A program made the position numbers and the translations under genes. 8,619 bases of DNA, taken from Alsobacter sp964544365 (lineage in GTDB: Bacteria > Pseudomonadota > Alphaproteobacteria > Rhizobiales > Beijerinckiaceae). Positions 1 to 6,300 of this stretch are shown here, piece by piece (the stretch's first letter is position 1; every line of letters starts with the position of its first letter). Under the pieces are notes generated by a model. The model did no database searches and was not told the origin of the DNA. It worked only from the letters and a program-made list of their open reading frames with translations. The stretch is from positions 1 through 8,619 of the forward strand of contig CAZJCW010000191.1 in NCBI GenBank assembly GCA_964544365.1. The letters run 5' to 3'.

Positions 1-2
1 AC

Positions 3-467
3 GGCGGGTTCACCGGCGGTGGCCAGATCGGCTACAACTTCCAGACCGGCGCCTTCGTGTTCGGCCTCGAGGCTGACATCCAGTATGCTGACTTCGGCAA
101 CGGCATCTCCTACGGCGTGTTCCCGCTCAGCAACAGCACCGGGAACTACTGGGGTTCGGTGCGCGGCCGTCTCGGCTATGCGATCGACCGCACCCTGCTC
201 TACGTCACCGGCGGTCTCGCTTACGGCGACATCGGCACGCAGCTGAACTTCAGCGGCGACGACGTCCAGGCTGGCTGGGTCATCGGTGCCGGCGTCGAGT
301 ACGCTTTCACGAACAACTGGACGGGCCGCCTCGAAGGCCTGTGGATGAACATCGACCGCAGCACGGCAACGGGCACGGTCACCATCCCGGCCGGCACGTA
401 CTCGGTCGTCGGCCGTGCGAACAACGAGTTCGGCGTCGTCCGCGCCGCGATCAACTACAAGTTCTGA
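3..467 (+). CDS. Outer membrane beta-barrel protein (Omp25/RopB-like), 5'-truncated
   Basis: The gene enters from the left edge. The open frame starts at base 3 with no start codon in view, leaving the C-terminal 154 residues. These show alternating aromatic/hydrophobic strands separated by short polar turns, with recurrent Gly-Tyr and Gly-x-Glu-Tyr pairs. Examples are GGGQIGYNF near the start, VRGRLGYAIDRTLLYVTGGLAYG in the middle and GAGVEYAFTNNWTGRLEGLW later. The protein ends INYKF, a terminal Phe typical of BAM-inserted barrels. This pattern fits the small 8-stranded porin-like family of Rhizobiales (Omp25/RopB, Omp_b-brl). The signal peptide and first strands are missing. The family has a structural or permeability role in the outer membrane, and many paralogues usually occur per genome. 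The assignment to a small barrel is good, but the paralogue cannot be named. A GTG at 57 is an internal Val, not the start. Confidence 0.88.
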   Translation, partial: GGFTGGGQIGYNFQTGAFVFGLEADIQYADFGNGISYGVFPLSNSTGNYWGSVRGRLGYAIDRTLLYVTGGLAYGDIGTQLNFSGDDVQAGWVIGAGVEYAFTNNWTGRLEGLWMNIDRSTATGTVTIPAGTYSVVGRANNEFGVVRAAINYKF

Positions 468-473
468 TCCATC

Positions 474-491
474 CGGCTGCTTGCGCAGCCG
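474..491 (+). other. Hairpin just downstream of the porin stop
   Basis: A 7-bp perfect inverted repeat, CGGCTGC (474-480) and GCAGCCG (485-491), has a 4-nt TTGC loop and starts 7 nt after the porin stop codon. It has no T-run, so it is more likely a 3'-end mRNA stabiliser, or part of a two-hairpin 3' end with the stronger hairpin at 509-530, than a terminator by itself. Confidence 0.5.
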
Positions 492-508
492 AACGGAATG
501 CGACCAGA

Positions 509-534
509 CGGCCGGGCTCACGCCCGGCCGTTTT
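509..534 (+). terminator. Rho-independent terminator of the porin gene
   Basis: A perfect 9-bp GC stem pairs CGGCCGGGC (509-517) with GCCCGGCCG (522-530) around a TCAC loop. TTTT follows at 531-534. It lies 41 nt after the porin stop and only 8 nt before the -35 box of the next promoter, so it insulates the kinase gene from porin transcription. Confidence 0.85.
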
Positions 535-541
535 GCATGGT

Positions 542-567
542 GGAACTTCTGCGGCTCCCAGTGCGTT
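542..567 (+). promoter_or_regulatory. EcfG-type promoter for the PAS-HisKA_2 kinase
   Basis: GGAAC (542-546), a 17-nt spacer and CGTT (564-567) match the alphaproteobacterial EcfG/SigT/RpoE2 consensus exactly. The predicted start of transcription is near 574, giving a leader of about 50 nt before the kinase ATG at 624. The site sits between the porin terminator and the kinase gene with nothing else downstream, which supports a functional assignment. Confidence 0.8.
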
Positions 568-623
568 GAGCGTGCTGCCAATCCTGGTACGCGCGGCACA
601 GGGTCCCCTCAGAATTTCAAATC

Positions 624-1655
624 ATGGACAGCGGCGTTAGGTTCCAGGAGCTGGCGGACGCAGCCCCCGTGCTCATCTGGCGCGTCGGGACGGACGGCGC
701 CTACAACTGGCTCAATCGGACCTGGCTCGATTTCCGCGGAAGGACGCTGGAAGCCGAAACCGGCAAGCCATGGGGCCATGGCATCCATCCCGAGGATGTC
801 GATCGCAGCCGCGGAATTTTTCAATCCGCCTTCGAGAGGCTCGAGGCCTTCACCCTCGACTACCGCCTTCGCCGCCACGACGGCCAATATCGGTGGATGG
901 CGGACCAGGGCCGTCCGTTCTTCCTCTCCAACGGAACGTTCGCCGGATTTCTAGGCACCAGCCTCGACATTTCGGACCGCAAGCACGCGGAACTGCGTGC
1001 CCGAAGCGCTCTGGCGGATGCGCGCCGCGCCCTGCGCCAGCGTGATGTGCTGCTCCGCGAAGTCCATCACCGCGTCAAGAACAACCTCCAGGTGATTCTC
1101 AGTCTCCTCTCGCTTCGAACCCGCGCGGTTGCCGACCCGTCCACGCGCGATGAACTGCAAAGGCTCTCGCGACGGATCCAGGCCATGGGGCACGTTCAGG
1201 CCGAAATTCATGGAGAGGCCGACGTCTCGCAGATCGTCCTGGTCGATTTCCTGCGCCGGCTGAGCCGGCCGCTCGCCGTCCTTCATGGCTGCGACCATAT
1301 CGACATCGACGTCTCGGGTTCGGCCGTGACGATCGAGGCCAGTGCGGCCAGCATCATCGGGCTGATCATGGCCGAGTTGATCTCGAACTGCTTCTGCCAT
1401 GCATTTCCGCAGGGCTGGGGCCACGTGAACGTCAGCATCGGTCATGGCGAGGCCGGAACGATCGAAATCAGCCTGTCGGATACAGGTCCCGGCTTCTGCA
1501 TGGCCGACGTCGAGCGCAAGGGAGCGGTCGGGCTGCATATCGTGAGGAGCCTCGCCCGGCAGGGTGACGTCGACCTGACCCATGATCCCGGCGAGGGCGC
1601 GCGATGGCGGATGCGCCTGCAGAATCATTCAACCTCTGGAGCACCGACGACGTGA
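624..1655 (+). CDS. PAS domain HisKA_2-type sensor histidine kinase (soluble)
   Basis: This 343-residue cytoplasmic kinase has no signal peptide or membrane segment. Residues 5-120 form a PAS domain, with APVLIWRVGTDG at the front and a C-terminal FLGTSLDISDRK PAC end. A short helical linker leads to the HisKA_2 dimerisation/phosphoacceptor region, whose signature is LLREVHHRVKNNLQ (143-156). H149 aligns with the phospho-His of the HRVKN box. The ATP-binding domain follows, with N box ELISNCFCHAF (N255), G1 box DTGPG (286-290) and G2 box GAVGLHIV (300-307). HisKA_2/HWE kinases are the class that includes the known PhyR kinases (PhyK, Pak and LovK types). With an EcfG promoter in front and phyR about 5 kb away, a role in the general stress response is a reasonable inference, but unproven. 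No Shine-Dalgarno is obvious before ATG 624. The PAS ligand is unknown, and no LOV Cys motif is seen. Confidence 0.9.
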   Translation: MDSGVRFQELADAAPVLIWRVGTDGAYNWLNRTWLDFRGRTLEAETGKPWGHGIHPEDVDRSRGIFQSAFERLEAFTLDYRLRRHDGQYRWMADQGRPFFLSNGTFAGFLGTSLDISDRKHAELRARSALADARRALRQRDVLLREVHHRVKNNLQVILSLLSLRTRAVADPSTRDELQRLSRRIQAMGHVQAEIHGEADVSQIVLVDFLRRLSRPLAVLHGCDHIDIDVSGSAVTIEASAASIIGLIMAELISNCFCHAFPQGWGHVNVSIGHGEAGTIEISLSDTGPGFCMADVERKGAVGLHIVRSLARQGDVDLTHDPGEGARWRMRLQNHSTSGAPTT

Positions 1656-1673
1656 GGTTGGTGCGCTCCAGCC

Positions 1674-2048
1674 TCAGGCTGCGGGATAAAGGCGCCGAAA
1701 AGCGCTATCGAGATCGGCCAACTGGAACGGCTTCGTCATCCGGACCGTCGGAGGGCTGGTCATCTCCTCTTCGCCCGGCTTGGGCGAGAGATGCCCCGTC
1801 GCGAACAGCACCGGCAGTCCGGGGCGGATCTCTCGGCAGAGTCGCGCCAGATGATCGCCCTTCATGTCAGGCAGGCCGATGTCGGTGACGAGGACATCGA
1901 TGTCCGGGCGGTCGCGGAAGGTCGCGAGGGCATCCGCGCCAGTCGCGGCCTCGACGGTGTCGTGACCGAGTTCATCGAGCAGATCGACCAGGGTCATGGC
2001 GATCAAGGGCTCGTCCTCGACCAGCAGGACGTTCAACTTGCGTTTCAT
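1674..2048 (-). CDS. Single-domain response regulator (receiver only, FATG motif)
   Basis: The 124 residues form one CheY-like receiver and no output domain. The acidic pocket is E11/D12/E13, the phosphoacceptor is D56 in VLVTDIGLP, the switch Thr is T84 and the conserved Lys is K106 in MTKPF. The switch Thr lies in VLFATGH, a Phe-Ala-Thr-Gly variant. This resembles the FATGUY class of stand-alone receivers, of which Sphingomonas SdrG is known to feed into PhyR signalling. That membership is suggested, because the residues after Gly (His-Leu) depart from the class. The start is ATG 2048 with GGAG 5 nt upstream. The gene converges with the PAS kinase, 18 bp between stop codons, so it is not cotranscribed with it. 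It lies 258 bp downstream of the hybrid kinase on the same strand. Likely roles are phosphate shuttle or sink for a nearby kinase. Confidence 0.9.
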   Translation of the reverse strand: MKRKLNVLLVEDEPLIAMTLVDLLDELGHDTVEAATGADALATFRDRPDIDVLVTDIGLPDMKGDHLARLCREIRPGLPVLFATGHLSPKPGEEEMTSPPTVRMTKPFQLADLDSAFRRLYPAA

Positions 2049-2306
2049 CCAGACTCCGGCGCGACGTGCCGACCTCCTTGTTCAACCCCCGTGCGGGCCT
2101 CCCGACGCTAGACCAGTCCGCGGCCGAAAGGGAAAGGAATTAAGCCCGGTCGAAGGCGCCGCGCCGACGGCCCAAACGCGAACGGGTCGATCCGTCACAG
2201 CAAGCGCCCGGATCCTTGCCGGAACCACCGGCCGCCGTCGGGCGCTCGCCACGCCGGGCCCCGGAGCAGGTCGTCGCTCGAAACCCCGTGTGCTTTCGGG
2301 ACAGGT
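2049..2306. other. 258-bp intergenic region between hybrid kinase and response regulator
   Basis: No convincing gene is seen here. For the leftward response regulator the region holds a GGAG Shine-Dalgarno at 2057-2054 and a perfect AAGGAGG at 2079-2073 that has no start codon at a usable distance. There is no clear terminator for the hybrid kinase and no exact EcfG promoter. A GGAAC-N17-GGTT match on the minus strand (2334 to 2309) overlaps the hybrid-kinase stop and is only a weak candidate. Read-through from the kinase gene or an unrecognised housekeeping promoter could drive the response regulator. Confidence 0.5.
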
Positions 2307-4541
2307 TCAACCGTGTGCGATCGCATCCGGTTCCAGTGGGCGCGCGAAGACGATGTCCAGGCGCTGGGTCAGTTGTTCGGTGGTGAAGGGCTTTGGCAGG
2401 AGCTCGACATCATCGGCGTGCGGGTCGCGCTCGATCTGGTGGGCATACCCGGAGGTCAGCAGGACCCGGAGGCGTGGTCTTTGCCGAACCGCCTGCCGCG
2501 CCAACGTTCGGCCGTCCGTTCCGGGCAGGCCGATATCGGAAAACAGGAGGTCGATCTGGCGCGGACCGTCCATCAGCTGCAATGCCGATGGCGCATCCTC
2601 CGCTTCGAGCACGTCGAAACCGAGTTCCCGGAAGATCTCGACGCTGAAGGCACGCACGGAGGGCTCGTCTTCCACCACGAGAACGACCCTCCTCGGACCC
2701 GCCGGGGATCGGGCTGGGGCCGCAGCGGGCTCCGCGACGGAGGACATGTGCTCGGAATTGCCGCGCGCCCGCGGCAGATAGAGCCGCACCGCCGTGCCCT
2801 CTCCAGCCCGACTGTCGAGCCGCACATGGCCGCCCGACTGCTTGATGAAGCCATAGACCTGCGAGAGCCCCAGCCCGGTCCCCTTGCCGTGCGGCTTCGT
2901 CGTGAAGAAAGGTTCGAAGACCTTCGGAAGGACATCGTCGGGAATGCCCACCCCGGTGTCGGCGACTTCGATCACGATCCAGTCTCCCGGAGCAGGATCG
3001 TCGGGATGCGTTCCCTGCTGGGACACGGTCAGGTTGCTGGCCTTGATCGTCAGTCGACCGCCGTCCGGCATGGCGTCCCGCGCATTCACGGCGAGATTGA
3101 GAATGGCGTTCTCGAGCTGGTTCGGGTCGACATCGACCGGCCAGATCCCGCGTTGTGTCTCCGAGGTCACGGTGATCGTCTCGCCCAGCGTCCTGCGGGT
3201 GAGATCGGACATGCCCGAGATCAGGTCCTCGATATCGACGCGCTTGGGTTCCAGCGGCTGCTGGCGCGAGAATGCCAGCAGGCGCTGGGTCAGCAGGGAC
3301 GCGCGGATCGCGCCCTCCTTGGCGAGGCTTGCCGAGCGCCGGGCACGGGCGTCGTTCGGCTCGAGGCGGCGCATCAGCATGTCGAGGTTGCCGATCACGA
3401 CCGTGAGCAGATTGTTGAAGTCATGCGCCACGCCCCCCGTGAGGCGGCCAACGGCTTCCATTTTCTGGACCTGACGCAGGGCCGCCTCGGCGGCCTCGCG
3501 GCGCCTCGCTTCGGCTTCGAGCTGCATCAGCGCGCGGGTCTGCCGCTCGGTCTGGCGCAGGGCCGTCAGGCTCAGGAAGAACAGCCCCGCGGTCGCCGGA
3601 AGGCCGACCGACAGATAACCCGCCATGGCAAGAAGCCAGTCGACAAGGGCCACGGCCGTCGGCGCGGCGATGACGACCTTGACCGGATAGCCGGCGATTG
3701 CCCGGTAGCCGACCAGCTCGTCCTTGCCGTCGGACGTCAGCGTGACGAGGCCGTTTGCCGGAGACTCGCGGAACGGGGTCGCGAGCGAGGAGGCGCGGCT
3801 GGTCACGACGTCGGCGGCCTGACCTGGCGCGGGCGTCGCGACGAGAACCGCGCCGTCGTCCCGCAAGAGGGCAACGGCGAACCCCGTTTCGAGCGCAATG
3901 CGTCCGTGGAACTCACGGTAGTAGTCCGGCTGCACTGAAACCGCGACCACGCCGCTGAACGGATCCTCGGCGGAGCGAAGCCTCCAGCTGATCTGGAAGA
4001 ACAACACATCCATCACCCGGCCGCGCAGGACCTCGCTCACGAATGGCGGGCGAGGTTGCGCCATGTGGACCTGGAAATACTCCCGGTCCTTCAGCGAGAT
4101 CGGCGGAACGGGATAGACGAGCGCCGCGGCGAGCGGCCGGGCCTGCGCATCGATGAGCCAGATGTCCTGGATTTGCGGCAATGGCTTCGCGAGGCGTTCG
4201 AGGCGCTCGTTGAGAGACTTCTCGAGGGCGCGGACCTCGCTGTCGGTCAGTCCCCGCACGATCTCGTTGGCCTGGCCAGCGACCAGCCCATAGGTGTCGA
4301 ACGTCCGAAGCGCGTGTTCGTGGACGAGATCCAGCGTGTGCTGGAGCGACCGCTTGATGTCATGCTGCTGCTCCTGCCACGTGATCCGCCCGACCACGAC
4401 AACCAGCAGCAGCGGCAGAAGAACCGAAAGCCAGACGAGGATGCGCAGCAGTTGGACGGCAGGACCACGGCGCGCGCCGGGAAGGGTGGCAGTCGGGTGC
4501 GCGTCGGGCCGTTCAAGCCGGGCTGACTGATCCTGGGCCAT
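2307..4541 (-). CDS. Membrane PDC/Cache-sensor hybrid histidine kinase with C-terminal receiver
   Basis: The 744-residue protein has one transmembrane helix at about 30-52 and an extracytoplasmic sensor at about 53-285. The sensor's LKDREYFQVHM, FVSEVLRGR and GVVAVSVQPDYYREF blocks are typical of PDC/dCache domains that bind small ligands. A second membrane segment lies at about 295-328, followed by a charged coiled-coil linker (330-358). The HisKA H box is LTGGVAHDFNNLLTVV with H373. HATPase_c has N box NLAVNARDAMP (N486), G1 DTGVG (528-532), F box FEPFFTTK (542-549) and G2 GTGLGLS (554-560). A Pro/Ala linker (about 600-617) joins a receiver with E624/D625, phosphoacceptor D669, T696 and K717. 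All catalytic residues are present. The His-Asp pair within one chain implies internal phosphotransfer and possibly tuning of kinase output. No output domain exists, so the partner may be the downstream single-domain regulator. No clear Shine-Dalgarno precedes ATG 4541 and no EcfG promoter is in the 85-bp gap upstream, so cotranscription from the small gene at 4851 is possible. Confidence 0.92.
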   Translation of the reverse strand: MAQDQSARLERPDAHPTATLPGARRGPAVQLLRILVWLSVLLPLLLVVVVGRITWQEQQHDIKRSLQHTLDLVHEHALRTFDTYGLVAGQANEIVRGLTDSEVRALEKSLNERLERLAKPLPQIQDIWLIDAQARPLAAALVYPVPPISLKDREYFQVHMAQPRPPFVSEVLRGRVMDVLFFQISWRLRSAEDPFSGVVAVSVQPDYYREFHGRIALETGFAVALLRDDGAVLVATPAPGQAADVVTSRASSLATPFRESPANGLVTLTSDGKDELVGYRAIAGYPVKVVIAAPTAVALVDWLLAMAGYLSVGLPATAGLFFLSLTALRQTERQTRALMQLEAEARRREAAEAALRQVQKMEAVGRLTGGVAHDFNNLLTVVIGNLDMLMRRLEPNDARARRSASLAKEGAIRASLLTQRLLAFSRQQPLEPKRVDIEDLISGMSDLTRRTLGETITVTSETQRGIWPVDVDPNQLENAILNLAVNARDAMPDGGRLTIKASNLTVSQQGTHPDDPAPGDWIVIEVADTGVGIPDDVLPKVFEPFFTTKPHGKGTGLGLSQVYGFIKQSGGHVRLDSRAGEGTAVRLYLPRARGNSEHMSSVAEPAAAPARSPAGPRRVVLVVEDEPSVRAFSVEIFRELGFDVLEAEDAPSALQLMDGPRQIDLLFSDIGLPGTDGRTLARQAVRQRPRLRVLLTSGYAHQIERDPHADDVELLPKPFTTEQLTQRLDIVFARPLEPDAIAHG

Positions 4542-4626
4542 GCGCCGAGTGTTCCACAGGCCGGGACGCCGTCCAAGCCTTGTCTAAGAAACCTACGGGC
4601 AGGGCGCCAGTCCGGCTCCGACAGGC

Positions 4627-4851
4627 CTACTGCGACCGATGATTCGGGGCACGCTTGAGCATGCTTTCGAGCAGGTAGCGCTGGCGAAGGCTCTCCACGA
4701 GCTCTTCGCGCCCCATGGCGGCACATCCTGCGATACCGAGGTCTTTGGCGAAGGAGCGGAGGTCTTCGAGGATCGGATCGTGACCGGTCGTCGAGCGGGA
4801 GCGGCGATTGCGGCGGGCGGACGCGATTGGACGGTCATGGAGTGCGGTCAT
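4627..4851 (-). CDS. Small protein with Rho_N/SAP-like helical segment, EcfG-driven
   Basis: This 74-residue protein is not a recognised named gene. Residues 11-22 are very basic (RRNRRSRS). Residues 27-58 read ILEDLRSFAKDLGIAGCAAM then GREELVESL, a helix-turn-helix pattern resembling the Rho N-terminal/SAP fold (Leu-x-x-Ala-Lys-x-Leu-Gly-Ile, then Met-x-Arg-x-Glu-Leu). Such small domains often bind nucleic acid. The resemblance is by eye. ATG 4851 is chosen because an exact EcfG promoter ends 49 nt upstream and a purine-rich AAGGGGGA lies about 11 nt upstream, a slightly long spacing. A longer open frame extends to 5079 but would run through the promoter. The gene precedes the hybrid kinase by 85 bp on the same strand and is divergent from the proline-rich ORF. 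An unknown stress-related function is likely. Confidence 0.68.
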   Translation of the reverse strand: MTALHDRPIASARRNRRSRSTTGHDPILEDLRSFAKDLGIAGCAAMGREELVESLRQRYLLESMLKRAPNHRSQ

Positions 4852-4899
4852 GGGTTGTGCAATCCCCCTTTGGAGCGACAGCCGAACGGACGCGCCCCC

Positions 4900-4925
4900 A
4901 ACGCGACCGATGCATGGATCGTTCC
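4900..4925 (-). promoter_or_regulatory. EcfG-type promoter for the Rho_N-like small gene
   Basis: On the minus strand, GGAAC (4925-4921), a 17-nt spacer and CGTT (4903-4900) match the consensus exactly. The predicted 5' leader is about 40 nt to ATG 4851. The site is back to back with the rightward promoter at 4960-4984; the two -35 boxes are 34 bp apart. Confidence 0.8.
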
Positions 4926-4959
4926 ACCCGAATGTGGCCACGGTGCATCCGCACTGCGA

Positions 4960-4984
4960 GGAACCGGCGGCATGATGCGGCGTT
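4960..4984 (+). promoter_or_regulatory. EcfG-type promoter for the proline-rich ORF
   Basis: GGAAC (4960-4964), a 16-nt spacer and CGTT (4981-4984) form an exact consensus on the plus strand. It lies 63 nt before ATG 5048. It is the rightward half of a divergent EcfG promoter pair in the 196-bp region between the two small genes. Confidence 0.78.
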
Positions 4985-5047
4985 CGCAAGACATGGCGCC
5001 CGCCGTGCGACCGGCGCGCCCGACCGCACCCCGCAGGCGAGGACGCC

Positions 5048-5257
5048 ATGACGACAGCGAACGCACCCCGGCCCGTCACGGCGCAGCCTGACGGCGGAAG
5101 CCCGTCCGATCCGCAAGGTCCACCCCCGTCGCCGGACCCCGCTCCGGATCCCTCTCCCGACCGCCCCCCGACGCCTGCGGATCCGCCGACGCCCGCCCCG
5201 CCTGTCGAGGTTCCGACCGGCGATCCGGCACCGTCGGTGCCGCCGCCGCGCGCCTGA
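5048..5257 (+). CDS. Proline-rich small protein, EcfG-driven, function unknown
   Basis: The 69-residue ORF has 27 prolines (about 39%), plus Asp, Ala, Ser and Thr. It contains no hydrophobic stretch, no Cys and no signal peptide, so it should be an extended, disordered cytoplasmic protein. ATG 5048 has GAGGA 4 nt upstream (5039-5043) and an exact EcfG promoter 63 nt upstream, which is the main reason to accept the gene. Without the promoter, a Pro-rich frame in GC-rich DNA opposite no other gene would be doubtful. Its TGA (5255-5257) directly abuts the stop codon of the convergent transglutaminase gene in a TGATCA palindrome. It resembles no family I can name. Disordered stress-induced proteins of this kind can act as protectants or linkers, but that is speculation. 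Confidence 0.6.
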   Translation: MTTANAPRPVTAQPDGGSPSDPQGPPPSPDPAPDPSPDRPPTPADPPTPAPPVEVPTGDPAPSVPPPRA

Positions 5258-6145
5258 TCAGGCGTTCCCGGAGCGGCGTCGCTCGACCTGCACGCTCACC
5301 GTCATGCCCAGGGGGTCGGCCGGCCGCCCGACGAAGCTCCCGGCGATGGGAACGGCCTGGGACGGATCTCGCGTCGCCGCGATGCGGATGAGGTCGTCGG
5401 CGTCGACGACGCCGTTCGTGGGATCGAATTCGACCCACCCGGCTCCGGGGAGGTAGACGTCGACCCAGGCATGGGTCTGCCCGGCCCCCGTGGCCGCTTG
5501 ACCGCCGCCGTCGAGGGAGGCGTCGTAGAGATATCCAGACACGAACCGGGTGCCGAAGCCGAGGGACCGGAGTGCCTCCATCATGAGCAGCGCGAAATCG
5601 CGGCACGATCCGCTGCCGCTCGCCAGCGTCACGTCGGGCGCGTTGGTGCCTTGCGTGTCGCGCGCCGCGTAGACGAACCGGTTGTGGATCGCATCGTTGA
5701 CGGCGCGCAGCAGCGCCAGCGTTCCCATCGACGGGCCGTCGACGAACTGGCGCGCCCACTCGTCCACGAAGCCCCGGGGATCCGGATAGTGCCGCTCCAG
5801 CAGCCGTCCCAGATCGGTCCGGTCGTCGGCGGAATAGATGAAGGGATAGGTCTGGGCCTGGTCGGTGAGGGCGAGCGTCTCGGTCCCGCGCGGGTAACGG
5901 TCGATGTCGAGCACGGACTCGATCACCAGTTCCGATGCCGGCTCCGAGAAGTGAGCCATGGCGACGGAATTGCCGAACACGTCGTGAAACCACCTGACCG
6001 AGGCTCGCGGCGACAGGGTCAGCCCGGATCGCACCAGACGAAGGTCATGGCTGTCTCGCGGGCGCAGCATGAGCCGATGCTCGCCGAAGGTGACCGGGCT
6101 GGCGTAGCGATACACCGTCTTGTGGCGCACGGTGACTGGGAACAC
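5258..6145 (-). CDS. Transglutaminase-like (cysteine protease fold) protein
   Basis: The 295-residue protein begins with the bacterial transglutaminase N-terminal beta domain (VRHKTVYRYASPVTFGEHRLMLRPRDSHD, about 5-34; RWFHDVFGNSVA, 51-62). It continues into the transglutaminase core with catalytic C181 in GSCRDFALLM, H225 in QTHAWVDVYLPG and D241 in EFDPTNG. No signal peptide or membrane span is present. GTG 6145 is chosen as start because AAGGAGA lies 7 nt upstream (6159-6153) and the family homology starts there. The frame stays open to 6244, but that extension is low-complexity and would overlap the likely promoter. Members of this family are peptidase or crosslinking enzymes with mostly unknown substrates. 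Genomically they often sit with alpha-E/circularly permuted ATP-grasp proteins, which are absent here. A near-consensus EcfG promoter ends 46 nt upstream, suggesting stress induction. The 3' end abuts the convergent proline-rich gene. Confidence 0.9.
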   Translation of the reverse strand: MFPVTVRHKTVYRYASPVTFGEHRLMLRPRDSHDLRLVRSGLTLSPRASVRWFHDVFGNSVAMAHFSEPASELVIESVLDIDRYPRGTETLALTDQAQTYPFIYSADDRTDLGRLLERHYPDPRGFVDEWARQFVDGPSMGTLALLRAVNDAIHNRFVYAARDTQGTNAPDVTLASGSGSCRDFALLMMEALRSLGFGTRFVSGYLYDASLDGGGQAATGAGQTHAWVDVYLPGAGWVEFDPTNGVVDADDLIRIAATRDPSQAVPIAGSFVGRPADPLGMTVSVQVERRRSGNA

Positions 6146-6191
6146 GGCGTTGTCTCCTTGCGGCGGACGCTCTGCGGCCGGGGCGTCGGCG

Positions 6192-6217
6192 AACCCGGCG
6201 GTCCGCCCTTGGGTTCC
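6192..6217 (-). promoter_or_regulatory. Near-consensus EcfG-type promoter for the transglutaminase gene
   Basis: Minus strand GGAAC (6217-6213), 17-nt spacer, GGTT (6195-6192). The -35 box is perfect and the -10 keeps the important TT but has G for C at its first base. The distance to GTG 6145 (46 nt) is like that of the exact sites in the window. This is weaker than the other sites, and a chance match cannot be excluded. Confidence 0.5.
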
Positions 6218-6269
6218 GCCGCCCATCAACGGCAGGCAGGACACTGGCGATCACGAACCCGTGAAAACG

Positions 6270-6294
6270 GGAACTCCTCCCTGACGTCCGCGTT
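6270..6294 (+). promoter_or_regulatory. EcfG-type promoter for a probable small RNA
   Basis: GGAAC (6270-6274), 16-nt spacer and CGTT (6291-6294) form an exact consensus on the plus strand. The only thing between it and the next promoter is a structured stretch of about 95 nt ending in an intrinsic terminator. The predicted +1 is at or near G6301. Confidence 0.75.
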
Positions 6295-6300
6295 CTGCAT

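Noticed and set aside
951..1628. 225-codon minus-strand frame opposite the PAS kinase
   Set aside because: The kinase on the plus strand has all expected motifs; the reverse frame has none.
1669..1681. Short inverted repeat CAGCCT/AGGCTG between the convergent kinase and regulator genes
   Set aside because: It has a one-base centre, a short stem and no T-run, so it is too weak to call a terminator.
2221..2245. GGAAC-N17-CGCT on the plus strand
   Set aside because: The -10 box lacks the TT, and the site points into the 3' end of an oppositely transcribed gene with no target.
2309..2334. GGAAC-N17-GGTT on the minus strand at the end of the hybrid kinase gene, possibly for the response regulator
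   Set aside because: The -10 box is imperfect, the site lies inside coding sequence, and the leader to ATG 2048 would be about 250 nt, unlike the other sites. Kept only as a weak possibility.
2313..3938. 541-codon plus-strand open frame opposite the hybrid kinase
   Set aside because: It is the antisense shadow of a fully conserved kinase gene in GC-rich DNA; the composition is Arg/Gly-rich with no domain pattern or Shine-Dalgarno.
4539..4555. GGAAC on the minus strand just before the hybrid-kinase ATG
   Set aside because: No CGTT lies at 16-17 nt, and the -10 would fall within the coding sequence.
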